Shown here in pieces: positions 51,815 to 59,919 of a stretch of DNA of 64,000 bases. Position numbers and translations under genes: made by a program. Below the pieces are notes generated by a model. It ran no database searches. It saw only the letters and a program-made list of their open reading frames with translations, and was not told where the DNA came from. Source of the stretch: Streptomyces qaidamensis (lineage in GTDB: Bacteria; Actinomycetota; Actinomycetes; Streptomycetales; Streptomycetaceae); assembly GCF_001611795.1 (NCBI RefSeq), contig NZ_CP015098.1, positions 2,480,001 to 2,544,000 on the forward strand, given 5' to 3'. Each line of letters begins with the position of its first letter. Positions within the stretch are counted from its first letter, which is position 1.

Positions 51815-51933
51815 GGGGTCCGCGCTTGCCACAGACCTCGCTGCCTGCGGCCTGGTCTTCACCCGGGGCACCCCGCCACGGACGGAGGGTTGCCGGACAG
51901 TCGGCCGGGGCCTCATGACTGTCACTCATGACC
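51815..51933 (-). promoter_or_regulatory. SAM-IV riboswitch
   Basis: Read 5' to 3' on the minus strand, the 119-nt element begins GGTCATGAGTGACAG, continues through GGCCCCGGCC and CCGGCAACCCTCC, then GGCGGGGTGCCCCGGGTGAA and GACCAGG, and ends GGCAAGCGCGGACCCC. The core blocks CCGGCAACCCTCC, GGGGTGCCCCGGGTGA, GACCAGG and GCAAGCGCGG are those of the actinobacterial SAM-IV class. It ends 126 bp before the aminotransferase start and lies between that gene and trpD. An open frame overlapping it is an artefact. Confidence 0.93.
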
Positions 51934-52019
51934 TGATCAGGAACGTACGCGAAAAGATCGGCGTCCCGCAACCCGAGTCCGGATCGCGGGACGCCGGTCC
52001 TTTCGCAGAACGGGATCCG

Positions 52020-53084
52020 CTACGCGTTGCTCGCGGCCACCCAGCGCTCCAGTGTCCGCTTCGCCGCCCCCGAGTCGATCGACTCGGCCGCCTTCGCCAT
52101 CCCGGCGCGGATCTGCTCGGCCAGCGGCGCGGCGGTGGGCTCCAGGGCCACCAGTGCCGCCGCCGAGTTCAGCAGGACCGCCTCGCGGACCGGGCCTCTC
52201 TCGCCGTCCAGCAGGCGGCGGGCGACCTCGGCGTTGTAGGAGGCGTCGGCGCCGCGCAGCGCCTCGACCGGAACCAGTTCCAGGCCCACGTCACGCGGGT
52301 CGAAGGCTTCCTCGGTCACCTGGCCGTGCCGGACGATCCACACCCGGGAGGTGGCCGTGGTGGTCAGCTCGTCGAGGCCGTCGTCGCCCCGGAAGACCAG
52401 GGACGAGTTGCCGCGCTCGGCGAAGACTCCCGCGACGATCGGCGCCATGCGCGGGTCCGCCACGCCGACCGCCTGGGCACGGACCCGGGCCGGATTGGTG
52501 AGCGGGCCGAGGGCGTTGAACACCGTGCGGATGCCCAACTGGCCGCGGGCCGCGCCCGCGTGCCGCAGCGCCGGATGGAACTTCACCGCGAAGCAGAAGG
52601 TGATCCCGGCCTCGTCGGCGACCTGTGCGACGCGGTGCAGCGGCAGCTCCAGGTTGACGCCGAGCTTCTCCAGCACGTCCGAGGCCCCGGACGCCGAGGA
52701 GGCGGCCCGGTTGCCGTGCTTGACGACCTTCGCGCCCGTCCCGGCGACGACGATCGAGGACATCGTGGAGATGTTGACCGTCTTCGCGCCGTCACCGCCG
52801 GTGCCGACGATGTCGACCGTCGCCCCGGGCACCTCGATCACGTTGGCGTGCTCGTACATCGTGCGGACCAGGCCGTTGATCTCCTCGACGGTCTCGCCCT
52901 TGGCGCGCAGCGCGACGACGAACCCGGCGATCTGCGCCTCGGTCGCCTCGCCGCGCATGATCCGGTCCATCGCCCAGGCGGTGTCGTCCGCGCTCAGGTG
53001 CCTGCCGTCCAGCAGGCCGTTCAGCAGCCGGGGCCAGGAGCGGCCCGCCGCGGTGTCGCCTCCAGCGGGGGTCACAGCGCTCAT
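52020..53084 (-). CDS. trpD: Anthranilate phosphoribosyltransferase
   Basis: 354 residues. TrpD joins anthranilate to PRPP in the second step of tryptophan synthesis. Motifs: '[20 protein letters not shown]' (20 residues, PRPP loop), '[20 protein letters not shown]' (20 residues, anthranilate/Mg site), 'FHPALRH' and '[11 protein letters not shown]'. ATG 53084 has GGAG 7 nt upstream, so the longer frame to 53132 is rejected. It follows the ctaE-qcrCAB genes past a terminator. M. tuberculosis trpD (Rv2192c) is likewise next to ctaE. The fused anthranilate synthase lies 33 kb away. Confidence 0.96.
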   Translation of the reverse strand: MSAVTPAGGDTAAGRSWPRLLNGLLDGRHLSADDTAWAMDRIMRGEATEAQIAGFVVALRAKGETVEEINGLVRTMYEHANVIEVPGATVDIVGTGGDGAKTVNISTMSSIVVAGTGAKVVKHGNRAASSASGASDVLEKLGVNLELPLHRVAQVADEAGITFCFAVKFHPALRHAGAARGQLGIRTVFNALGPLTNPARVRAQAVGVADPRMAPIVAGVFAERGNSSLVFRGDDGLDELTTTATSRVWIVRHGQVTEEAFDPRDVGLELVPVEALRGADASYNAEVARRLLDGERGPVREAVLLNSAAALVALEPTAAPLAEQIRAGMAKAAESIDSGAAKRTLERWVAASNA

Positions 53085-53167
53085 AAGCCGCTCCAGGGTC
53101 AGGCGTCCCGCACTACGGGACGAGAGTCTCAACGAGGTCCACCCTATCCAGCCCCGGGCATGACGAA

Positions 53168-53196
53168 GGGCCCCGTCCGGCGATCGGACGAGGCCC
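53168..53196 (-). terminator. Terminator between qcrB and trpD
   Basis: GGGCCCCGTCCG (53168-53179) and CGGACGAGGCCC (53185-53196) form a 12-bp stem with one internal mismatch around a 5-nt loop. It lies 25 bp past the qcrB stop on the qcr strand and before trpD. Confidence 0.85.
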
Positions 53197-53221
53197 CTCG
53201 TGTGGCGTGGCGAAGCAGTGA

Positions 53222-54844
53222 TCAGTGGTGGCCGTGGCCGCTCGTGATCTCCCGGTACTCCTCGGCGGTGGGCTTCGGGATCTGGGCGCCCTCGCCGTAG
53301 TAGGCGTCGCTGAGCTTGGCGCGCAGCTTCTCGGAGCCCTTCACCTTGCGCTCGACACCGTTCTCGTCGACCGTCGGGCCGATCTCGGCCGGCTGGTACT
53401 GCTCGTGCGCCGTGAGCGTGTACATCTGCTCCTGGCTGAGCGGCTCGTGCACCTCGATGAACTCACCGTGCGGCAGGCGCTTGATGATGCCCGACTCGCG
53501 GCCGTGCAGCACCTTCTCCTTGTCCCGGCGCTGCAGGCCGAGGCAGATGCGCTTGGTGACGATGAAGGCGAGGACCGGTCCGACGAAGAACCCGATCCGG
53601 ACGAACCAGGTCACCGCGTTGATCGACAGGTGGAAGTGGGTGGCGACGATGTCGTTGCCACCGCCGATCAGCATGATGACGTAGCCGGTGACCCACGCGA
53701 CACCGACACCGGTGCGGGTCGGGGCGTTGCGCGGCCGGTCCAGGATGTGGTGCTCGCGCTTGTCCCCGGTGACCCACGACTCGATGAACGGGTAGAGGGC
53801 GATGATCCCGAGGAACACACCGAAGAGCACCAGCGGGATGAACACGCCCAGGACGAGTGTGTGGCCCCAGAGGTTGATCTCCCAGCCCGGCATCGCCCGG
53901 ATCAGGCCTTCGGCGAAGCCCATGTACCAGTCGGGCTGGGCGCCGGTCGACACCTGGTCGGGCCGGTACGGGCCCAGGACCCAGATCGGGTTGATCGTCG
54001 CGATCGCGGAGAGGGCCGCGATGAAACCGAAGACCAGGAAGAAGAAGCCTCCGGCCTTGGCCATGTAGACCGGCAGCAGGGGCATGCCGACGACGTTCTT
54101 GTTGGTCCGGCCGGGACCCGCGAACTGGGTGTGCTTGTGGTAGAAGACCAGGATCAGGTGGCCGACCACGAGCCCGAGCATGATGCCCGGCAGCAGCAGG
54201 ATGTGGATCGAGTAGAACCGGGCGATGAAGTCGGTGCCCGGGAACTCCCCGCCGAACAGGAACATCGAGATGTACGTGCCGACGATCGGCACGGACAGGA
54301 TCGCGCCCTGGGTGAAGCGGACACCGGTGCCGGAGAGCAGGTCGTCCGGGAGCGAGTAGCCGGTGAAACCGGTGAACATGCCCAGGACGAACAGCAGGAA
54401 GCCGAACAGCCAGTTGATCTCACGCGGCTTGCGGAACGCGCCGGTGAAGAAGACGCGCATCATGTGCACGAACATGCCGGCGAGGAAGATGATCGCCGCC
54501 CAGTGGTGGATCTGCCGGATGAGCAGACCGCCGCGGACGTCGAAGCTGATGTCCAGCGTGGAGGCGAACGCCTCACTCATCAGCACGCCCTGCATGGGGA
54601 CGTAACTGCCGTGGTACTCCACCTCGTTCATCGACGGGTGGAAGAACAGCGTCAGGTACACACCCGTGAGGATGATGATGATGAAGCTGTAGAGGCAGAT
54701 CTCACCCAGCATGAAGGACCAGTGGTCCGGGAAGATCTTGCGCATGTTGGCCTTGGCCAGGGAGTAGATCCCGAGGCGGCCGTCGGCCCAGTCGGCGACC
54801 CGCTCACCCGCGGGCGCCTTGCGTCGTTCTTGTGCAGTGCTCAT
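53222..54844 (-). CDS. qcrB: Cytochrome bc1 (bcc) complex cytochrome b subunit
   Basis: 540 residues, the long actinobacterial form with a C-terminal extension beyond eight membrane helices. It carries two b haems and the quinol sites, passing electrons from menaquinol to QcrA and back across the membrane. Seen are '[20 protein letters not shown]' (20 residues, haem His), '[13 protein letters not shown]' and '[16 protein letters not shown]' (Qo loop, PDWY). ATG 54844 overlaps the qcrA stop by 4 bp. It is the last gene of ctaE-qcrC-qcrA-qcrB, followed by a strong terminator. Confidence 0.97.
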   Translation of the reverse strand: MSTAQERRKAPAGERVADWADGRLGIYSLAKANMRKIFPDHWSFMLGEICLYSFIIIILTGVYLTLFFHPSMNEVEYHGSYVPMQGVLMSEAFASTLDISFDVRGGLLIRQIHHWAAIIFLAGMFVHMMRVFFTGAFRKPREINWLFGFLLFVLGMFTGFTGYSLPDDLLSGTGVRFTQGAILSVPIVGTYISMFLFGGEFPGTDFIARFYSIHILLLPGIMLGLVVGHLILVFYHKHTQFAGPGRTNKNVVGMPLLPVYMAKAGGFFFLVFGFIAALSAIATINPIWVLGPYRPDQVSTGAQPDWYMGFAEGLIRAMPGWEINLWGHTLVLGVFIPLVLFGVFLGIIALYPFIESWVTGDKREHHILDRPRNAPTRTGVGVAWVTGYVIMLIGGGNDIVATHFHLSINAVTWFVRIGFFVGPVLAFIVTKRICLGLQRRDKEKVLHGRESGIIKRLPHGEFIEVHEPLSQEQMYTLTAHEQYQPAEIGPTVDENGVERKVKGSEKLRAKLSDAYYGEGAQIPKPTAEEYREITSGHGHH

Positions 54845-55914
54845 CCGCGCTCCCAGAAAGCAGGGCCGACGGGCTCGTCGAAGTCGCCGAGCGCCTCAAG
54901 ATAGCCCTCGTCGTTCACGCCGATGCGGAGCTGCGGCAGGGCGTGACCGGCGGGACCGAAGATCACTCGGGCACCGTCGGAGAGGTCGAAGGTGGACTGG
55001 TGGCAGGGGCAGAGCACGTGATGCGTCTGCTGCTCGTACAGGGAGATCGGGCAACCGACGTGGGTGCAGATCTTCGAGTACGCGACGATGCCCTCGTGCG
55101 ACCACTCGAGCTCGCGCTTGTCCTTGATGTCCTCCGGCTGGATCCGGACGATCATCAGGGCGGCCTTGGCGATCTCGTTCTGGAACCCGTGGTCGTGCTC
55201 CTCCAGGCCCTCGGGCTTGGCGAAGGTCAGCGAACCGACCGCGACATCGGACGGACGCAGCGGCTCGTTCGTGTTCATGTTGACGAGCAGCTTGCCCTTG
55301 GACCAGAGCGTGTGGCGGAGCTTCGTGCCGGGCAGCGGACCGAGGTCGCGCAGCAGCACGACGCCGGAGAGCGGCACCAGCGTGAGCGCGCCGAGCATCG
55401 TGTTGCGGATCAGCTTGCGGCGGCCGAGCGCGGACTCCTTGGCGCCCTGGTTGAAGTCCGCGAAGACCTTCTCGCGGACCTCGGGCGTCGCCTCGATCGG
55501 GTGCCGCTCGTCGGCGACCTCCACGTCCGACATCAGGGTCCGGGCCCAGTGGACGGCGCCCGCGCCGATGCAGAACAGCGCGATGCCGAGCGTCATGCCC
55601 AGCGCGAAGTTCAGGGCGCTGATGTGGCCGAGCGGCCAGATGTAGACCGCCTTGTCGACCGGGATCGCCACGAACGAGGCGATGAAGGCGACCGTGGCCA
55701 GCATCGACACCGTGAACATCAGGGCGACCGAGCGCTCCGACCGCTTGGCGGCCCGCTCGTCGACGTCCTGGATCCGGTGCTCGTGGGGCGGCAGGCCCGG
55801 GTCGGCGAACGGGTGCTTGTCGTCCGCGACGCTCACCGCGTCGTGCCCGTGCTGGTCATGTCCTGCGGACTGCGCGGCAGGCAGGTTCTCTTCTGGAATG
55901 TCTTGGCTACTCAT
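54841..55914 (-). CDS. qcrA: Rieske iron-sulfur subunit of the bcc complex
   Basis: 357 residues. Three membrane helices near the N-terminal half (about 64-85, 95-120 and 165-185) distinguish actinobacterial QcrA from the one-helix type. The C-terminal Rieske domain binds a [2Fe-2S] cluster through 'CTHVGCP' and 'CPCHQSTFD', which contain both Cys and both His ligands. It transfers electrons from quinol to the dihaem QcrC. ATG 55914 overlaps the qcrC stop by 4 bp. The first 60 residues are a His/Asp-rich cytosolic tail. Confidence 0.97.
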   Translation of the reverse strand: MSSQDIPEENLPAAQSAGHDQHGHDAVSVADDKHPFADPGLPPHEHRIQDVDERAAKRSERSVALMFTVSMLATVAFIASFVAIPVDKAVYIWPLGHISALNFALGMTLGIALFCIGAGAVHWARTLMSDVEVADERHPIEATPEVREKVFADFNQGAKESALGRRKLIRNTMLGALTLVPLSGVVLLRDLGPLPGTKLRHTLWSKGKLLVNMNTNEPLRPSDVAVGSLTFAKPEGLEEHDHGFQNEIAKAALMIVRIQPEDIKDKRELEWSHEGIVAYSKICTHVGCPISLYEQQTHHVLCPCHQSTFDLSDGARVIFGPAGHALPQLRIGVNDEGYLEALGDFDEPVGPAFWERG

Positions 55915-56723
55915 GACTTCTTGGCCTTTGCGGTCCGGGCGGCGACCCACACGGCGACGGCGATCAGACCGCCGAGACCGAAGATCCAGCCGAACAGGCC
56001 CTCGCTGACCGGCCCGAGGCCACCCAGTGCGAGGCCGCCGGGGCTCTCGGTCTTTTCGCTGTTGACCGCGTCGAGGTACGCGATGATGTCCTTCTTGTTC
56101 TTCTCCGACAGTGTGGTGTCGGGGAAGGACGGCATGTTCTGCGGGCCGGTCTGCATGGCCTCGTAGATGTGCTTCGGGGCGACGTCTTCGAGGCTCGGCG
56201 CGTACTTGCCGTGTGTCAGCGCACCGCCCTTGCCGGTGAAGTTGTGGCACTGCGCGCAGTTGTTGCGGAACAGCTCACCGCCCTTGGCGATGTCGGCACC
56301 CTCGGGGCCGTACTGCTCCTCCGTCGGGATCGACGGGCCGGCGCCCAGCGAGGCGATGTACGCCGCGAGCTGGTCGATCTCGGCCTGCGAGTAGATGTTC
56401 TTCTTCTCCGGGACCTGGGGGCCCTGGGAGGTGGCGGCCGGCATACGGCCGGTGGCCACCTGGAAGTCGACGGCCGCGGCGCCCACACCCACCAGGCTCG
56501 GCCCGTCGGAGGTGCCCTGACCGCCGGTGCCGTGGCAACTGGCGCAGCCGACGGCGTAGAGCTTCTTGCCCTCCTCGATGGTGAGGGACTGGGCGGTTTC
56601 GTCGGCCTGCGCCTTGTCCGCGGGTGCGAACACGGCGTACAGCCCCCCGGTGCATGCCAGCGCGAGGAGTAGGACGACGAGCGCCGCCAGCGGGTGGCGT
56701 CGTCGTGCGGAGAGCTTTTTCAC
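55911..56723 (-). CDS. qcrC: Dihaem cytochrome c subunit QcrC
   Basis: 270 residues. An N-terminal membrane anchor (about 10-35) leads to two cytochrome c domains with CASCH (60-64) and CAQCH (156-160), and a C-terminal membrane helix (about 240-262). QcrC replaces a soluble cytochrome c by handing electrons straight to the aa3 oxidase, which is why actinobacteria form a bcc-aa3 supercomplex. The start is GTG 56723, directly before 'KKLSARRR'. It lies 81 bp downstream of ctaE on the same strand. Confidence 0.97.
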   Translation of the reverse strand: MKKLSARRRHPLAALVVLLLALACTGGLYAVFAPADKAQADETAQSLTIEEGKKLYAVGCASCHGTGGQGTSDGPSLVGVGAAAVDFQVATGRMPAATSQGPQVPEKKNIYSQAEIDQLAAYIASLGAGPSIPTEEQYGPEGADIAKGGELFRNNCAQCHNFTGKGGALTHGKYAPSLEDVAPKHIYEAMQTGPQNMPSFPDTTLSEKNKKDIIAYLDAVNSEKTESPGGLALGGLGPVSEGLFGWIFGLGGLIAVAVWVAARTAKAKKS

Positions 56724-56804
56724 GGATTACCCCGGTGTCAGGATCTTCTGCGTCGATGCTTCTGGGATGCGCGCTTCGTCGAGCACGCGCGGATGCGGGC
56801 CCTG

Positions 56805-57425
56805 CTACTTGATCATGTAGATCGTGGCGAAGAGACCGATCCAGACGACATCGACGAAGTGCCAGTAGTAGGACACGACGATCGCGGCCGTCGCCTGCTC
56901 GTGGGTGAACCTCCGGGCCGCGTAGGTCCGGCCCAGGACCAGCAGGAAGGCGATGAGTCCGCCCGTCACGTGCAGTCCGTGGAAGCCGGTGGTCAGGTAG
57001 AACACCGAGCCGTACGGGTCGGAGGACAGGGACAGGCCCGCCTCCTTGACCAGCTCCGTGTACTCGAAGACCTGACCGCCGATGAAGATCGCACCCATTA
57101 CGAAGGTGACGATGAACCACATCCGCAGCTTCTTCACGTCACCGCGCTCGGCGGCGAAGACGCCGAGCTGGCAGGTGAGCGAGGAGAGCACCAGGATGGT
57201 GGTGTTCGTCGCCGAGAACGGGAAGTTGAGATGGGCAGCCATCTCCTTCCAGTGATCGGGACCCGTCACCGATCGCAGGGTGAAGTACATCGCGAAGAGG
57301 GCCGCGAAGAACATCAGCTCGGAACTCAGCCAGATGATCGTTCCGACGCTGGTGAGGTTCGGCCGATTGACCGACGGGTGCGCGTGCCCGGTTTCTACTG
57401 TCGTTGCTGTCGCCACGACCGACAT
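56805..57425 (-). CDS. ctaE: Cytochrome c oxidase subunit III
   Basis: 206 residues with five membrane helices, the short bacterial form. Subunit III stabilises the oxidase and the proton entry path. '[19 protein letters not shown]' and '[20 protein letters not shown]' (20 residues) are the family's helices with the conserved Glu and His, and '[20 protein letters not shown]' (20 residues) closes it. ATG 57425 is used, though no ribosome site is close; a GTG three codons in is possible. It starts the ctaE-qcrCAB operon and is divergent from a degenerate receiver gene. Confidence 0.96.
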   Translation of the reverse strand: MSVVATATTVETGHAHPSVNRPNLTSVGTIIWLSSELMFFAALFAMYFTLRSVTGPDHWKEMAAHLNFPFSATNTTILVLSSLTCQLGVFAAERGDVKKLRMWFIVTFVMGAIFIGGQVFEYTELVKEAGLSLSSDPYGSVFYLTTGFHGLHVTGGLIAFLLVLGRTYAARRFTHEQATAAIVVSYYWHFVDVVWIGLFATIYMIK

Positions 57426-57570
57426 TATGTCGGTCGCTTATCCCGCCCTCACTCCGGGGGGTGCCGTTCGGAGTGTCTAAGCCGGTCGTACCGGTGTTGA
57501 CGTGGTGTTCAAGGGAGTAGCATCCGGCCCAACGGGCCTGTCCTTACGACGCTGACGTCACGGAGGAACA

Positions 57571-57972
57571 ATGCAGCCGACCGCCACGGTGCTGGTCTAC
57601 AGCGACGACTCCAACACCCGCGAACAGGTGCGGCTCGCCACGGGACGGAGGCCTGCTCCGGACGTTCCCGTGGTCGAGTTCCTGGAGTGTGCGACTCCGG
57701 ACGCGGTGCTGCGGGAACTGGACCGGGGCGGGATCGACGTCTGTGTGCTGGACGGCGAGGCCGTGCCGAGGGGGGGCATGGGCGTCTGCCGGCAGATCAA
57801 GGACGAGGTGTTCGACTGCCCGCCGGTGCTGCTGCTGATCGGGCGGCCCCAGGACGCGTGGCTGGCGACCTGGAGCCGGGCCGAGTCCGCGGTGACCCTG
57901 CCGGTGGAGCCGGTGGAGTTCGCCTCCGCGCTGGCTTCTCTGTTGCGGGACAAGGCGGCTCTGAACGCCTAG
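57571..57972 (+). CDS. Stand-alone receiver-like protein with degenerate active site
   Basis: 133 residues forming a single receiver-like domain with no output domain. The acidic pair Asp12/Asp13 ('YSDDSN') and Asp61 ('VCVLDGEAVP') are in place, but the usual Thr/Ser and Lys-Pro residues are not: the Lys region reads 'VTLPVEP'. Phosphorylation may not occur, so it could act as a phosphorylation-independent adaptor. ATG 57571 has GGAGG upstream. It is divergent from ctaE, lying among the oxidase genes, which hints at control of respiration. Its TAG stop lies within the first of two 29-bp repeats. Function unknown. Confidence 0.82.
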   Translation: MQPTATVLVYSDDSNTREQVRLATGRRPAPDVPVVEFLECATPDAVLRELDRGGIDVCVLDGEAVPRGGMGVCRQIKDEVFDCPPVLLLIGRPQDAWLATWSRAESAVTLPVEPVEFASALASLLRDKAALNA

Positions 57973-58026
57973 GGGCTCGGTCCGCCTTGTTCGTCGGCTA
58001 GGGGCTCGGTTCGCCTTGTTCGTCGG
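57969..58026. repeat. 29-bp tandem repeat at the receiver gene stop
   Basis: CTAGGGGCTCGGTCCGCCTT (first 20 bases of 29) occurs at 57969-57997 and again at 57998-58026 with one change (28 of 29 identical). The stop codon TAG of the receiver gene is in the first copy. The array runs straight into a long hairpin. Confidence 0.9.
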
Positions 58027-58074
58027 CGGCTGCGGGCGCGTGGGGGTTGTTCGCGCCCACGCGCCCGCAGCCGC
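58026..58074. terminator. Perfect 19-bp hairpin between convergent genes (dispersed repeat, copy 4)
   Basis: GCGGCTGCGGGCGCGTGGG (58026-58044) pairs perfectly with 58056-58074 around an 11-nt loop. It is followed by GATATAGCCCCGCGCCCTGA, the same end as in repeat copy 3, then by direct repeats of GAGGGACGTGCCC up to the transpeptidase stop. It should stop transcription from both sides. Confidence 0.85.
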
Positions 58075-58135
58075 ATGTCCGATATAGCCCCGCGCCCTGA
58101 GGGACGTGCCCCTGAGGGACGTGCCCTGAGGGCGT

Positions 58136-59389
58136 CTAGACGCTCTGAGGGCGTAGACGGGCCCTGTCGGCCTCCGTCGGGCCGTCCGGGGTGCCGCCCA
58201 CGAGTGCGCTGCCGGTGCGCCACTTCGCCCAGTCGAGGTTCCAGTCGCCGAAGCCGTTGCCGAAGGGGGCCATCATGTCGCCGCCGGAGTTGATGACCTT
58301 GACGATGTCGCCCTCGCGGACGGTGTCGTAGAACCAGGCGGCGTTCTCGGTGCTCATGCCGGTGCAGCCGTGGCTGACGTTGGCGTAGCCCTGGGAGCCG
58401 ACGGACCAGGGGGCGGCGTGGACGTACTCGCCGCTGTTGGTGACCCGGACCGAGTGGTGCACGATCAGGTCGTAGAAGTCCGCGGCGCCGATGCTGGCGC
58501 TGGTCATGCGGACGGTGCCCTCCTTGGCCAGGACGACCTTGACCCCGTTGCGGGTGTCGTAGCCGGGCATGCCCGTGGTGACCGGTATCTGCCGGACGAT
58601 CTCGTCGTTCTTGTAGACGGTCATCTGGTGGGCGGCGGCGTCCGTGACGGCTATGAGCTTGTCGGCGGTGGAGAAGGTCAGCGGCTTGGCCTTGCCGCCC
58701 CACATCCGGTCGCCGATCTTGATGCCCTGCAGGTTGCTGCGGACCTGGACGGTGGCCTGGGCGGGCCAGTAGTCCTTCGGGCGGTAGTGGAGCTTCTTGT
58801 CGTCCACCCAGTGCCACGCGCCGTCCGTGGAGGGCGTCGAGGAGACCTTGAGGGCGCGTTCCACGACGGCTCGCTGGGTCTTGTCCTTGACGGGCTGGCT
58901 CAGCTCGGCCGTGACGGGCTGGCCGACTCCGTAGGTGCCCGTCTTGGGCCCGAAGGTGACGTCCAGGCGCTTCTTGGTGGTCGGCTTGCCGGTGTCGAAG
59001 GTGACGACCTTGCGGCCGGGTGCCCCGTCCTCGTCCTCGGTGCTCACACGGACCGTGTAGCTGGCGTTTGCGGCGAGCGGGGAGGTGCTGTGCCAGCGGC
59101 TGCCGTCGGCGGCGAGTTCGCCCGCCACGTAGCGTCCTGAGGCGTCGTGGGCGGTGACGTCAGTGATGCGCCCGTCGGAGTCCTCTACGACTTCCAGGGG
59201 CTTGTCCGGGTCGGCCTTTTTGCGGCCTTCCGAGGGGGCGTTGAAGGAGACCTGGTCCGCCGCGTCGTAGGGGCGGGCGGCCAGCGGGTTGCCGTCCGAG
59301 CCGCAGGCGGTGACGCCCGCGCAGAGGGCGATCACCAGCAGCGTGCAGCCGACGACGGTGCGGGGGCGGGATATCACTGTCTGGCTCAT
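58136..59389 (-). CDS. L,D-transpeptidase lipoprotein (YkuD, Ig-like domains)
   Basis: 417 residues. A lipoprotein signal ends in VTAC (Cys29). Two bacterial Ig-like domains (about 35-250) are followed by a YkuD domain with the catalytic segment 'VSHGCTGMS' (Cys near residue 343) and an upstream His in 'DLIVHHSVRV'. L,D-transpeptidases make 3-3 peptidoglycan cross-links or attach proteins to the wall, on the outer side of the membrane. ATG 59389 has TAGCGT 6 nt before it and no ribosome site, so the mRNA may be leaderless. It splits ctaE-qcrCAB from ctaCDF. Confidence 0.94.
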   Translation of the reverse strand: MSQTVISRPRTVVGCTLLVIALCAGVTACGSDGNPLAARPYDAADQVSFNAPSEGRKKADPDKPLEVVEDSDGRITDVTAHDASGRYVAGELAADGSRWHSTSPLAANASYTVRVSTEDEDGAPGRKVVTFDTGKPTTKKRLDVTFGPKTGTYGVGQPVTAELSQPVKDKTQRAVVERALKVSSTPSTDGAWHWVDDKKLHYRPKDYWPAQATVQVRSNLQGIKIGDRMWGGKAKPLTFSTADKLIAVTDAAAHQMTVYKNDEIVRQIPVTTGMPGYDTRNGVKVVLAKEGTVRMTSASIGAADFYDLIVHHSVRVTNSGEYVHAAPWSVGSQGYANVSHGCTGMSTENAAWFYDTVREGDIVKVINSGGDMMAPFGNGFGDWNLDWAKWRTGSALVGGTPDGPTEADRARLRPQSV

Positions 59390-59464
59390 GAGCTCACGCT
59401 AGGAAGCAACGTCAACAGCGGCACGCCGAGCGACCCGGACGAGTGACACGTATTACGGCAAAAG

Positions 59465-59504
59465 CAGGGGCCCGGACGCTCCTTGCGGAGTGTCCGGGCC
59501 CCTG
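59465..59504 (-). terminator. Terminator after ctaF
   Basis: An 18-bp stem with one G-U pair: 59465-59482 with 59487-59504, beginning CAGGGGCCCGGAC and ending GTCCGGGCCCCTG, loop TTGC. It lies 16 bp past the ctaF stop and before the transpeptidase promoter on the same strand. Confidence 0.9.
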
Positions 59505-59520
59505 AAGCGCTCGGCGCGTG

Positions 59521-59919
59521 TTACTGGGTGCGGTTCTCACCGCGGTAGTACTCGAACACCCAGCCCCAGACACCGATCAGGATGATCGGCAGCGAGAAGT
59601 ACATCAGCCACCAGCCGATCGCGATCGACAGGAAGGCGAGGGCACCACCGATGGCCAGGGAGAGCGGCTGCCAGCTGTGCGGGCTGAAGAACCCGACCTC
59701 GCCGGCGTCGTCCGCGACGTCCGCCTCCTTGTCGTCCTGCGCACCGACATCGACCCGCTTGGCCGTGAAGCCGAGGTAGAAGCCGATCATGATGCACAGG
59801 CCGAAGGTCAGGAAGAGGGCCGTGGTGCCGGCCGGCTCCTTCGACCACACGCCATAGACGACCGCCATGACGAGCACGAAGACGCTCAGCCACATGAACA
59901 TCTTGCCCTGGATCTTCAC
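59521..59919 (-). CDS. ctaF: Cytochrome c oxidase subunit IV (actinobacterial CtaF)
   Basis: 132 residues with four membrane helices: 1-25, 32-52, 85-105 and 107-125. It matches the actinobacterial oxidase polypeptide 4 family ('[20 protein letters not shown]', 20 residues; '[10 protein letters not shown]' near the end). It is an accessory subunit of the aa3 oxidase. ATG 59919 overlaps the ctaD stop by 4 bp, so it is coupled to subunit I. A strong terminator follows. Mycobacterial Rv2199c is the counterpart beside ctaC. Confidence 0.95.
   Translation of the reverse strand: MKIQGKMFMWLSVFVLVMAVVYGVWSKEPAGTTALFLTFGLCIMIGFYLGFTAKRVDVGAQDDKEADVADDAGEVGFFSPHSWQPLSLAIGGALAFLSIAIGWWLMYFSLPIILIGVWGWVFEYYRGENRTQ

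Noticed and set aside
51756..51929. A 57-codon open frame on the minus strand upstream of the aminotransferase
   Set aside because: It lies across the SAM-IV aptamer; its sequence is dictated by the RNA structure and it has no protein-like pattern.
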